Shown here in pieces: positions 10,383 through 21,937 of a stretch of 64,000 nt of DNA. The notes below the pieces were generated by a model that did no database searches, had not been told where the DNA came from, and was given only the letters and a program-made list of their open reading frames with translations. Where the stretch lies: NCBI GenBank assembly GCA_030015575.1, contig CM057337.1, positions 380,331,582-380,395,581 on the forward strand, in the 5' to 3' direction. Position 1 is the stretch's first letter. Every line of letters begins with the position of its first letter. Position numbers and translations under genes: made by a program. The DNA comes from Agapanthus africanus. Its lineage: Eukaryota > Streptophyta > Magnoliopsida > Asparagales > Amaryllidaceae.

Positions 10383-10394
10383 CATGTAGCGACC

Positions 10395-10700
10395 ATGTCA
10401 CGCCTTAATCAAGATAATAATATAGATGTATTGACCGAACCCGTTTGTTATACTGCGCTAAGGAACGTTGGTCCCGCTCCAACTTATAATTGTTATAAGA
10501 CCGAGCAGGAAATAAGGGATTACCAGAATTCCCGTGCCGCCCAAACAAAGAAAGTGCATGCTGATGCATCTTCTTCGGGTTTGTTCATTACCGTGAACTG
10601 TTTCTCAGTTTCCTTTACGTCCTGGGTATGAGATACCGGATCAGGATCCCTTATATGTAATCTGTTACATGGGCTACAGAAAGGTAGAAAACTGAGAATG
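10395..10700 (+). pseudogene. Copia gag-like start and protease (fossil)
   Basis: The frame begins MSRLNQDNNIDVLTEP after the CT tract. It reaches a protease active-site block DTGSGSLICN near 10630-10660, where plant copia elements read like W-[IV]-x-D-[TS]-G. Only about 80 codons separate the start from the protease. The usual gag helical domain and zinc knuckle are not visible, in this copy or in Cop-b. Broken. Confidence 0.65.
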
Positions 10701-11960
10701 GGTGATAAGTTTCAATTGTTGGAAATGGTGCGAGTGTTGCAGCCAAGTTTGTTGGCAGTTATCACCCTGTATTACCAAAATACATTGATTCTGAACGCAT
10801 GTTATTAGATACCGAACCTGATATACAACATCATATCAGTCTCTTTATTAGTAAAGAAGGATTTAATTTTGTATTAATGGATAATCTTTTGAACATTTCG
10901 TATATCAAGAGTTGATCAGTTCAGGCACGTTATCTAAAAGCATAGACATTCTAAATCAAACCACAGTTCTTAACGTACAGAACACACACAAGAGGAAGAG
11001 TTCAGAAATGAACAAATCCTTCTTGATGTATTGTAGACTAGGTCATATCAATGTAACCCCACTAGCTGAAGTTACATAAAGATGCATATTTAAAATAGTT
11101 TAAATTTATATCTTGTGAAACTTACCAGCCATGTCACAAAGATAAGATGAGCATAGCTCCGTTTAATGGAAACAGAGAAAGAGTTAGTTAACTCTTGGGA
11201 TTGATACATGATGATATTTGTATAGTCCCCTGTCTATACATTCTAGGATCGGTTCTTTATACTTCATTACATTCACTGATTATCTCTCAAGATTTGAACA
11301 TATGTTCCTGTTGAAACACAAGTCCGAACCTTTTGAGAAATTCAATGAATATAAGATAGGGGTAGAGAACCAAAATGGGTATAATTATTATGTCCTTTGA
11401 TGTGATCGGGGAGGAGAATACTTAAGCACGGAATTCCTGGATTATTCTAAACGAGAATGAGATTTTCTCTCAGCATTACTCCTCCGTATACACCATAACT
11501 TGTCGGTGTATCGCGGCAGAGCTATCGCACCCTATGTGATATGGTGGGCTCTATGATGAGTACTACTGAGTTGCCTATTTCCTTTGGGGGTTATGCAGTT
11601 GTGAAGCTGCATACCTATTGAATAGGGTTCCAACCAAATCAGTTGCCTACCACTCCATATATGATATGGTATAGGAAGAGCCCATCTCTTAATGATGTTA
11701 AGATTTGGGGTTGTCCGGCCTATGTCAAAAGCATGATCCGAACAAGCTCGAGGAAAGGTCAGTTCTGTGGAAGTTTGTTGGATATCCTAAGCATTCGCAA
11801 AGGAATATCTTCTACCGAACCGAGAAACAAAAAGTGTTTTATTTCTCGGCATGCCGCCTTTTAGAGAAAAGGGAATTTCTTGTGAAGAAATTAGTGGTCA
11901 TGAGGTAGAACTGGAAGGATTTCCAGCTATACAAACTGCAGCTGATGATTTGGTGAACCC
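10701..11960 (+). pseudogene. Copia integrase region (fossil)
   Basis: After a degraded pre-integrase segment come YCRLGHINVTPLAEV (near 11023-11070) and the core block YFITFTDYLSRFEHMFLLKH (about 11260-11320), CDRGGEYLS (about 11402-11430) and the C-terminal MIWYRKSPSLNDVKIWGCPA (about 11664-11725). These are integrase motifs of Ty1/copia pol. The region has several breaks. The same blocks are better kept in Cop-b (34877-35731). Confidence 0.75.
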
Positions 11961-13011
11961 GGAGATTCAATAGCTCCCAACGAACCTCAGCCTCTCCGCC
12001 GATCTAGTAGGGTTCCTCATCCACATGAGAGATACTTCGGTTTTCTCTATGACAGTAGGAGTGAGGATCGCATCATGAGATGATGACCCAACTAGTTTCG
12101 AGCAGGCCATCAGGACTGGGACTCTGTAAGAATGGCTGGATGCAAAGCGATCTGAGATGGAATCCTTATACACCAACAAAGTATTGACTTGGTTGCTATA
12201 TCTGAAGGGTTAAATCCCCATCAGGAGCAAGTATATCTTGAGAAGATTACTTGGTGTACATGGAAAAGTTGAGACTTTCAACGCTATGCTTAAGTCCATC
12301 CAGATCCTACTTTCCATTGCTACATACCATGACTACGATTTCTGGCGGTTGGGTGTAATGACTGCTTTTACAAATAGTGATTTAGAAGAGAGCATCTATA
12401 AATACACAGCAAAAGGGCTTCGTAGACAGTGGGAGCAGCGGAAACGTGTGCATGTTGCTTTATGAGTTAAAGCAAGCATCGCGGAGTTGGAATATCTGTT
12501 TTGATGTAGTAGTCAAAGTGTTTGACTTCATCAAAATGGTAGATGAGCCTTGTATATACAAAAAGATAGTAGGGAGTATGGTAGTGATCCTCGTATTGTA
12601 CATTGATGACATACTCTTGATAGGAAAGGAGTTTCCTATGCTACGCTTGGTCAATCTCCTCTTATCACAAGGATTCTCCATATAGGATCAAGATGATACA
12701 TCCTAAATCCTGGGTTATGGATCTATGAGATAGATCTAATTGGATGTTAGGTTTCTCACTAGCTGTAGTGAGATGGTATCAATCGATCAGGGGGAGAATC
12801 ACTGGAATGGTTCTAGGGTGATAAGGACGACTGAATGTCAGTCACAGGCATTGTATTTACCCTCAGTGGAGGGACGGTACGTTGGAAGAGTTCCAAGCTA
12901 GATACCGTGACATACTAGACGATGAAGGCTGGATATATTACTACCAAGGATGCTACCAAAGAAATAGTATGGATGTACACTAGTTCATGAGATGAACTTC
13001 GTTCCTACCAT
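11961..13011 (+). pseudogene. Copia reverse transcriptase and start of RNase H (fossil)
   Basis: Recognisable blocks are LKSIQILLSIATYHDYDFWR (about 12290-12350), LYELKQASRSWN (12453-12490) and the catalytic YIDDILLIG (about 12598-12625). RNase H begins near 12850 and is split by the inserted LTR after FVPTIV. Broken in several places. Confidence 0.8.
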
Positions 13012-14106
13012 TGTGTGTTGATCGCACGCCAAAAGCGTGTCGGATGTTCAAAGTTCTAAAGTATAACTACGATCAGGACGGTGTCGCTATGCAGCTAGCC
13101 GGTTGAGCACGGGTCGATCCACAGGGAGATGGTTGTATGTCCGTTCGAGTTTTAGACGAGTCAATAAAGAATTTGTATGTGTTTGTTCAAACTAACCTAT
13201 GTGTTTTATATGCAAGTATGAAGTTGTTAAGAAAAAGATACGAAATTGTAAGCTAAAGAAATCCGTACTCAAAACCTTTGAGCCGAGTCTTGACCAATTG
13301 AAGCTAGAGCAATCGGCAACAACGTGGATTAGGGGATTTAAGCATGGTATTCGTGGAATCCGGCTTATTTACCCTTGTCCTTCCGTTCTTGTCTCTTGCT
13401 TTCGCCTCCGGCCAAACCGAACGCAACCGGTCGCGGTTAGGAATCACCGTTACCTTGGTAGGGTAGGGTGACTAACGGAGCGCTTGCGTAACGTTTGGGC
13501 GGAGTTCAATGGAAAATAACAGGAAAAGGAAATGAGCAAAGAAACATTAACTTACAATACCGTATTTATTCTTAACAACGATAATTACAACCATTCACAA
13601 AAGAACCAAAAAGAGCAAAAGAAAAGAAAAGATTACAAGTAAGTAAGGGCATGGAAATTAAGTGCATGAAAGTAAAGCAAGGTAATAAAAAGCAAGAAAG
13701 AAATAAGCAATAAAAAGAACTAGAAACTAGAACTCAAGACAAGCATAGGATCAATAGCCAACCCTTAAACTTGCAAGCTCAATCAAGAGGTTGCAAGATC
13801 AAGAGAAGGGTAAAGAACTCATGTGAAATGAAGCACTAATTCCATAAGAAGATACAACCCTTGGAATCAATAACAAACCCTTAAACTTTCAAGCTCAATG
13901 AAGAGGTTGAAAGATCAAGAGAAAGCAAGAATCTCAAGGGGAAGCTAAACAAACAAGAATGATACAAAAACCCTCATCTTCATTTAACATCCACTCAATG
14001 CTCTCACTACATTTTCATGGAGGAAAGATAAAGAAGAAGAAGAACAACAAAACTACATTAAAAGAGGCAAAAGAAATTAACACCCTACAATGGTTCAGAT
14101 CTGGGG

Positions 14107-14116
14107 TATTTATAGG
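14107..14116 (-). promoter_or_regulatory. TATA box of the solo LTR
   Basis: The minus strand reads CCTATAAATA, about 90-145 bp downstream (in LTR sense) of the palindrome pair. Confidence 0.5.
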
Positions 14117-14204
14117 AGGAGAAATGGAAACCTAGCGCAAGAATATGGCATAATATGAAAGTACCAAACTACCCCCAGAAAACGACAGAGAGAGGAGACT
14201 AAAT

Positions 14205-14253
14205 GGCCGCGGTTCCGCGGCCTAGACCCCCTATTTGCCGTGGAACCGCGGCC
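14205..14253. repeat. Paired GC palindromes in the solo LTR
   Basis: A perfect GGCCGCGGTTCCGCGGCC lies at 14205-14222 and TGCCGTGGAACCGCGGCC at 14236-14253, centres 31 bp apart. Confidence 0.9.
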
Positions 14254-14739
14254 ATATTGATGATTTGGGTCGTCGTCTTTTAGGTACTTCCCTGGTTTTA
14301 TATTTCCTTGTGTTTGAAAACTTTACACTGCACAAAGTCTTCCGGAATATCTTTAGATTTCTTAGTCCAAGATTGCATCATTTTCTTCACTTTTGATTTC
14401 TATTTCGCTCGAGCTCCGCGCACCTATTGATTCTTGTGCAACCCCCCTCGTACTCTGTGCTTGTCCGAGACACGAATGACCACTGTCATATGTCTTGTCT
14501 CTGGAACTGGTACTCGACACTGGACGGATATGGATGACCGGAACCCGGCTTTTATCTGCTGTCAACAGATGTTCTGCTTCTGGCGTAACTGTGGAGATTT
14601 TGTCTTGATTTGCAATATTTGTACTGGAAACCTGTAATCTGTAAATATGTAACAAACACGGATTAAAAGCACCTACCTATAAACACACGAGCGTAAGAAT
14701 GGGCGGTATAAAATGCAATATTCTGTTATGAACATGTGT

Positions 14740-15011
14740 CAATGGAGTTATGGCTTTGGCCGAGAAACCCCCATCCCATCAGTAATCCAGACATATTCTT
14801 AAGTAGTATCACCTGATCAGTGGAGATGGTTGATCTCCAGGGAGATTAAGGTTCAGGAGAGTAGACATAGATGACAACACGACGGATCCACTTACAAAGG
14901 CCTATTCCCAGGAGAGACTTTTATGCGATGGTTGAGTATGAGATACATCAACCACGGCTGATTGTTGGGTATGAGATACTACAATAGATGGCCCTAGTGC
15001 AAGTGGGAGAT
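14740..15011 (+). pseudogene. Copia RNase H tail and polypurine tract
   Basis: The end of RNase H continues after the solo LTR with remnants of the KEPRSH...RYHQ and DPLTKA blocks, then the short C-terminus (LGMRYYNRWP in a broken frame) and AGTGGGAGA next to the LTR start at 15012. Confidence 0.7.
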
Positions 15012-17216
15012 TGTTAGTAATATGTATGCCCTAGAGGCCATTACTGTACATGCGATGTATATTGTAGTGGATGCTTGGACATATATAGGGAGGAATTTCT
15101 TATTCGACATGATAGTGTGCTATCTGGTTGCTCTTTATCTAAACATGTACACTGATTGTCTCTATAATACAAGTTGATAAAGCCTTTAAGATGAGTACTT
15201 AACTACCAGGACTATGATGCAGATCATACTAGTGGGGACAGAGTAGTCGTTAAGTACATCCTTCAAATGTTCCTAATCGAGGGTGTATCGAGATAGGGCA
15301 TCGATATACCAAAGTAGACTAGCGCATATGCTTCTCGACCCATATGATGGGCGATGGATAATCCCATAACCATTGATGTTTGACATTAGAGAATGTATGC
15401 GGGTGCTCAGTGGAGACTGGGTACACTGGACGGACTCACTGAGAACTCCCAGATGGTATTATACCTCACTTCAGATGGCAGTTCTCTGGTGACACTGGTA
15501 CAGGTTAGTCTGTAGACCCGAGATCGTCATAGAGTCTTGTGTGATTCCCACTGTGCTTTGATTTCCACCTTACCACGTTCAAGAAAACGTGCAAAACGGT
15601 GGCTTTTGGGTACAGTCCCGAATCACATGGAGGCAATGAGCGATAGGAGGGGTTTCGTCTCTCCCGGTATAAGGAGTTGATGTTGCGCTGTGTTCGATTG
15701 GCTATAACTGGAAATCCCTGTCCAGGTTTACTGAGATTTACTGGTAAGAGTTATCAGTAGTTTCTCGAACTATTATGGACCTCATATCGACATGACTTAT
15801 CAATTATTGGGGTATGACGTTTACTACCCCTAGACTGGATAGGCGACATATCAGACGAAGAGACCGGACTGTACGGGAGTGTTACTGGTTGGATTCACAG
15901 GAGAATGTACAAGCTTGCTTGTTGATCTTTTGATCGCTCAATACCCGAGTGGCTGTTACGTTTAGCTGAACGCTTGCAGCTTGTGGGTGTTTGATATGAT
16001 CATCACCTACTGCCGGCGTATTGACGATTCTTTAGAGTCCTACACAGAGTTTTCCTGGCTCAGGCAAAACGGAGTAGGAGCACATATGTGATATGTGCGG
16101 GACCAAGAATAATGTGTGTATGCGATACCGTATTAGATTCTCGCGATATGTGATATCGGCCGGGTATATGTGATATAGCCGGGTCATCGGATCAAGTGTT
16201 GATTCGATGTAATGATACTTGTTATATTAGTCAGTTATTTGTAAAATAGCCGGATTATCGGATCAACTGTTGATTCAATAATTTAATGTATAATTATATA
16301 TTTGATATATTACATTACATTAGCTATTATAAGCTCGCTTAAAGATTCTTTTTCTCACTTAGATAATACATTGATGTATATGCGATATATGTTAATTGTA
16401 TTATTTACTTTTGTTACAATATATATTATATATGTGATATATATTATTGTAACATGTTAGGGTTACAAATACAACATGGTTGTTGAGTTTAAACTAAGTT
16501 AGGGTTTGGATTAGGGTTAGCTTTTGGGTTAACTTTTGGATGAAGCTTTCATGAAGCTTCATGAAGCTTTGCCATTTTGTCATCTAGCTTGATATTTTGA
16601 GTAGATATTCTTTAACCCAACCAAAACTCTTAACCTATGGTTTATTCTCTACAAGAGTTAAGACTCTCATTCTTAACTCAACGATGCAATTTTAACCACA
16701 ATAATTATTCATTATTCATCACAAAAGGATTTCTTCTTCTTCCTCCTCTTGAAAGCTTTCTAGCTTTTGGATTTGTGATGATATTTTGTGAGAAATTGAA
16801 AACAAAAGAGAGCAAAATTCTTACTTCATCATCCTCACCTATTCTAGCCACATAGATTAGGGTTTTTGCTTTGCTAATACTTGATTAGTGAAGCAAGAGC
16901 TTGGGTTTAAGATTCTTCAAGGTAGATCATCTTAGTTGTTGAAGATTGGAAGCAAGGTTGAATCTTTCTCTTCAAGGAGCCTCTCTAGAGTCCGGGTACT
17001 TGATGATCGCAGCAAAAGAACCTCAACATGATGCTTATGAAGCGAAGGAATGGACTACAAAGGTTGTAATCCCTAACTCTTAGATGTTAAAGTGTTAACA
17101 TGCTAGCTCTTGTTTGATTCTCTTGTTAAAGATCTTAGGTTTATGGTTATCTATAATGCGAAAATTTTTAACTTCGCATGGATAATGACTCCCGAAACCT
17201 TGCTTCTATTGTAGGT
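15012..17216 (+). mobile_element. Copia LTR 1 of the ladder
   Basis: It starts TGTTAGTAATATGTATGCCC right after the polypurine tract and ends near GCTTCTATTGTAGG. It carries the conserved box CTCTCCCGGTATAAGGAG (15659-15676) and a duplicated GATATAGCCGGGT...GTTGATTC unit (about 16173-16275). It is about 2.2 kb, closest to LTR 2 and the Cop-b LTR. Confidence 0.8.
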
Positions 17217-17380
17217 AACCCATCAGTTGATCGCCGGGAGATCGAGGTCAGGAGAGTTTACACGAAGAACAACACTCTGGATCCACTCACGAAGGCCATT
17301 TCCTAGATACAGTTCGAGAGACTCTTCGGGATGCTGGGTATGCGATGTTATAGCAGCTGGCCCTAGTGCAAGTGGAAGAT
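17217..17380 (+). pseudogene. Second RNase H tail (164 bp) between LTR 1 and LTR 2
   Basis: This encodes a remnant of HQLIAGREIEVRRVYTKN plus the DPLTKA-like end, then the GGCCCTAGTGCAAGTGGAAGA tract. It is the last part of RNase H only, joined directly to the end of LTR 1. Confidence 0.75.
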
Positions 17381-19568
17381 TGTTAGTTGTATGTATGCCC
17401 TAGAGGCCATTATTGTACATATGATGTATATTATAGTGGATGCTTGGACATATATAGAGAGGACTTTCTTGCTCGACATTATAGTATGCTATATGGTTGC
17501 TCTTTATCTTAACATGTATACTTGTCTCTTACTGTCTTATAGTTACATGTTGGTATATCCCTTAGGATGTGTACTTGACTACGAAGATTATGATGCAGAT
17601 CATACTAGTGGGGCCATGGTAGTCCACAAGATCATCCTTTAATGTTCCTATTCGTGGGTGTATCGAGACGGGGCATCGATATACCAGAGTAGACTAGCGT
17701 ATACGCTTCTCGACCCATGTGATGGGTGATGGATGATCCTATATCCATTGGTGTTTGACATCAGAGATGGTATACGGGTGCTCAGTGGAGACTGGGTACA
17801 CTGGACAGACTCGCCGAGAACTCCTATTTGGTATTATGCATATCTTCAGATAGCAGTTCTCTGGTGACACTGTTACAGGTTAGTCTGTAAACCCGACATC
17901 GTCATAGAGTCTTGTGTTATTCCCACTATGCTTTGATTTCCACCTTACCATGTTCAAGCGGACGTGCAAAACGGTGATTTTTAGGTACAGTCCCGAGTCA
18001 CATAGAGGAAATAAGCGATAGGAGGGGTTTCGTCTCTCCCGGTATTGGGGGTTGATGTTGTACTGTGCTCGATTGGCCATAACAGGGAAGTCCCTGCCAG
18101 GGATGTTTTAGAGATTTACTGGTAAGTGTTATCAGTAGTTTCTCGACCCGTTATGAGCCTCATATCGGCATGACTTATAGGTTATTGGGGTCTGACGTTT
18201 ACCACCCCTAGACTTGATATGCGACATATCAGACGAGGAGATCAGACTGTACGGTAATGTTACTGACAGGCTTTAAAGGAGCTAGAGCGGGCTTGCTTAT
18301 TGATCTTCTGATCGCTCAATACCAGGGTAGTCGTTACGTCCAGCTAGTCCCACTGACGGCTTGAGGGTGCTTGATGTGATCATCATCTACTGCCTGCATA
18401 TTGACGAGTCTTTAGAGTCCTACATAGAGGTTTTACTGGCTCAGGCAAAATGAAGTAGGAGCACATATGTGATATGTGCAGGACCGAGAATAATACGAGT
18501 ATGTGATACCATATTCTATTCTCGCGATATTTCTATCAGACGGTTATATGTGATATAGCCGGGTTATCGAATTAAGTGTTGATTCGATAAGTTGGTACAT
18601 TTAATATTAGTCGGTTATATGTGATATAGCCAGATTATTAAATCAAGAGTTGATTTGATAGTTTAGTGTATAATTGTAGATTTGATATAATAATTTACAT
18701 TAACTAATATTACCCCACTTAAGCATTTATTATTCTCACATTGCACACTTAATATATATGTGATATATATTAATTGTGTTTTATTTTGTATCTTGGTTAT
18801 TGATACACACTACATGGGTGTATGAGACTTACACCATACTAATTATAATGTTAGGTTTTAGTATTTAATGTAATTCCAAATTAGTGGATTATTAGCCAAA
18901 TGCATAAAGCTTGTAGAAGCTTGTAGATGCTTTCACTAAGTCCACTAGTTTTGTTTTATTTAAGATATATATTAACCTAACAATTATAATTAAGCCATGG
19001 TTATGTCTTTACATGAGTGAGTATATGATACAAACTCACCCATGGTTATTTCTTTCACCTCATTAGTTCATTGTCATCTCTTGAGCTCATCTTCTTCTTC
19101 CTTAAGCTAAAGCTTGCTATGGTTTTCTAAAGAGAGAAAATATTGTGAGAAAATTAAAACTAAAGTGAGCCCACATCCTATTTCATCATCCTCTACTAGA
19201 TTAGCACTTTAGTATAGGGTGTTAGCTTCACTAATCTCTCAATTAGTGAAATAGTATCTTGAGTTAGTGTCTCCTCGACGTAGATCATCTTCGGCCTCGA
19301 AGACTTCAAGCAAGATCGTTCTTTTCACCTTAAGAAGCCAAGCAAGAGTCTAGGACTTGGATCGCAGCGAAGGGACTTTAACTCGAAGTTTTAGAAGCGA
19401 AGGACCGGTCTACAAATGTTGTTTTCCGCAAACACTTAGATGTAAAGTAGTTTACTTTGTGTTTCGTATGATTCTCTAGCTATCGATTCTACTTTAGGGT
19501 TCTTTAAAATAGCAAAATTTTGAAAAATGGCATGGACGATGCCACCCGAAGCCTTGCTGTCGTTCATA
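17381..19568 (+). mobile_element. Copia LTR 2 of the ladder
   Basis: It starts TGTTAGTTGTATGTATGCCC and ends near GCTGTCGTTCATAGG. The box CTCTCCCGGTATTGGGGG lies at 18034-18051, and the two-copy GATATAGCC unit at about 18552-18665. Its 3' end aligns with that of LTR 1. Confidence 0.8.
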
Positions 19569-19950
19569 GGAACCGTACAAAAGAGACGGTCTGGATGAAG
19601 AAGTTCATTACTGAACTTCAGGTAGTTCCGTCCATTGTTGACCCAATACCTTTGTATTGAGATAACAATGGGGCTATAGCTTTAGCGAAGGAGCCACGGT
19701 CCTATTAGAAATCCAGATACATCTTAAGGCGGTATCACCTATTCAGGAAGATCATTGATCTCAAGGAGATCGAGGTACAAAGAGTGGACACTAAAGAAAA
19801 CATGGCGGATCCATTCACAAAGGCCCTCCCTCAAGCACAGTTCAAGCGACTTTATGAGCTATTGGGTATGCGGTACGCCAGCAGCTGGCCTTAGTGCAGA
19901 CGTTGGGTATGCGGTACACCAATTACTGGCCTTTAGTGCAAGTGGGAGAT
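19569..19950 (+). pseudogene. Third RNase H tail (382 bp) between LTR 2 and LTR 3
   Basis: A longer RNase H remnant with WMKKFITELQVVPSIVDPI and KEPRSY...YHLFRKIID blocks and a DPFTKALPQAQFKRL end. Before LTR 3 there is a short tandem copy of about 42 bp (19862-19903 and 19904-19946), which repeats the last codons and the GGCCTTTAGTGCA segment. Confidence 0.75.
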
Positions 19951-21937
19951 TGTTGGATATGTATGCCCTAGAGGCCATTATTGTATAGTACTAGTTTGTA
20001 TATTATATTTTGGAAGCTTGGGATATATACACGGATTGATGACAGTCTTTCTCGATATAGTAGTATGCTACTTGATTTGTATCTATCTTAATATGTGTAT
20101 ATGTTTCATCCATCATATTGCTAATACATATTGATAGAGCCTTTAGGATATTTGCTTGACTACCAGCGTTATGATGGCGGTCACATTAGTGGGGGCTGGG
20201 TGGTCTACAAGCACTTCCTTATACAGGTCCCTAGTCGTAGGATTATCGAGACAGGGCATTGATACTCCAGAGTAGACTAGTGTATACGCTTCTCATCCCA
20301 GTTGGGGAGATGGTCTGTACCACAGCCATCAGTATGTCATACTGGAGATGGTATGCAGGTGCTCATTGGGTTATGAGTTACACTGGACGGACTCGTCGGG
20401 TACTGCTGGTTGGTACTATACCTATCATCAGGTAGCAGTTCCTAGGTGACATGAGTACAGCTTAGTCCGTTGACTTGACACTGCTACTTCACCTCAAGTG
20501 TGTTCCCACTGTTCTTATATTGCTACCCTACAACTGGTTTATTGAGTCGTGCAAACAGATAGTAGTTGGGTGCAGTACCAAAGCACTTGGAGGCAGTGGC
20601 AGTTAGATAGGATTCGTCTCTCCCGGTATTGGGGGTTGATATCACGCTGTGTTTGGAGAGCCATTACACAAAGTCCCTGGACAGGGAAAGTGAGATTTAC
20701 TGGTGTGTGTTCCAGTAGTTTCTTAGGGTGTTCTAGGCTACACACCGACACGACTTATACCGCTATTAGGGGTCTGACATTTACCACCCCCTAGGCCTGA
20801 TATGCGATATTCTTAGACGAACAGACCGGACTGTACGGAGATTGTCACAGATAGGTTCGGTAGGAGTTTGCATGAGCTTGCTCGTCGACCTTTTGCTCAA
20901 CAGATACCTGGGTAGTCATTACGCACAGCTAGTTCCGCTGACGTGCTTGTGGTTAAACCCACTGCCAGAGTACTGTTGAGTCTTTAGAGTCCCAGACAAA
21001 GGGTTTCCCGGCATCGGGCGAAACGGGTAAAGGTCGTATGGTTTTACGACAGGGTTCGATCACATACGTGTACTTATGCGCATGTGGTGTTCGAGCGGAC
21101 AATACTAGTGGGCTTTGGTTTAAACCGGATCCAAGTATTTGATTATTGGATTAGCTTCGTCTCATAGTATTCGTATTTCTCAGAACACGGATGCGGGTAT
21201 GTATATACGGATGAGAGGCGGTATAGAAGGAGACACCACATTAGGGTTTTGACCATCAACTTGGTAAAAAAAATGAGGTGGAGAAAAGAATTTGTTATTT
21301 TTGGTAAATGATAATTATTTGGCATGGCTACTTAGGTTGACCTTTTAACTTGGCTTGACTTGTTGACCTTAGATATTTTGATGAGATATTTTTGACCTAG
21401 ATTTTTTGGTGTGATATTTTCCATGCCATACTTGAGGTCATATAAAAGATAGCCATTCCACTTTTTATTATGATTATCACAAATACTTTCTCTTTCCTCA
21501 AGCTTGCACTCTCTTTCTCTTCTCAAACCCTAAGTGTATCATGTGTTGATAATTAAAGGTTAATGAGACTTAGCTACTCAAAATCACACTCTACTCACTC
21601 TAGTCTACTTAGATTAGCAAGCTAAGTATTCTAGTTACCTAGACTTGGAGGTTTAGCTCAAGATTGGAACTCTCGGGTGGATCATCGTTGACACAAGGAG
21701 GCCGAATTTCAAGCACGATCCATACTTCCATCGGGGAGCTTAAGGATAGGATTGAAGACCCGAAGGACTTGGTTTCGTTAGGTATACTTTCTATCATAGT
21801 AGATAGAACCCTAACATGCTAATTAGGTTTATGGTTAACGATCCGGTTTAGGTTTATTCTAGCACCAAGTTTCGTATCGTTATAAAATTTTTCTTCCGCA
21901 TTTGGCCACGGTAGTTGGCCGGGGCGCTAGCGTAACC
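19951..21937 (+). mobile_element. Copia LTR 3 of the ladder
   Basis: It starts TGTTGGATATGTATGCCC. It is closer to the Cop-e LTR (60418-62579) than to LTRs 1 and 2, for example around GGAAGCTTGGGATAT and the boundary block near 21890-21937. The box CTCTCCCGGTATTGGGGG is at 20618-20635. No primer site follows; chromovirus sequence begins near 21938. Confidence 0.75.

Larger units (their letters stand above)
8303..10394 (+). other. Long non-coding leader of Cop-a
   Basis: This is homologous to the leaders of Cop-b (36431-38145), Cop-c (about 46560-48858) and Cop-d (about 57230-59520) in reverse orientation. No domain is seen. It carries a CCCAAGGTGGGGAGCACAAG block (8821-8840), a two-copy repeat (9351-9602), three hairpin-like units (9751-9946) and a CT tract before the gag ATG. 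The first 150 bp after the Ath-a LTR are not matched in the other copies. Confidence 0.7.
13016..14734 (-). mobile_element. Athila-type solo LTR inside Cop-a RNase H
   Basis: On the minus strand it starts TGTTCATAAC (at 14734), like the Ath-a LTR, and ends ...CGATCAACA at 13016. The end block GGGTCGATCCACAGGGAG (13105-13122) is the reverse of the Athila end motif. No Athila internal sequence is present, so it is a solo LTR left by LTR-LTR recombination. TGTGT at 13012-13016 and at 14735-14739 fits a 5-bp target duplication, sharing one base with the LTR end. Copia RNase H reads up to one side and continues on the other. Confidence 0.8.
8303..15011 (+). mobile_element. Ty1/copia retrotransposon Cop-a, internal part (fossil)
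   Basis: The order is leader, short gag-like start, protease, integrase, RT, RNase H, then a polypurine tract AGTGGGAGA directly before an LTR at 15012. Integrase before RT marks Ty1/copia. The 5' LTR is missing: the copy is cut at the Ath-a junction. A reverse Athila solo LTR is inserted into RNase H. The copy is old, with a dozen or more breaks. Cop-b is a close relative in reverse orientation. Confidence 0.85.

Noticed and set aside
14362-14655. Open frame of about 97 codons on the minus strand
   Set aside because: It lies inside the Athila solo LTR, has no recognisable domain and no counterpart frame in the other two Athila LTRs.
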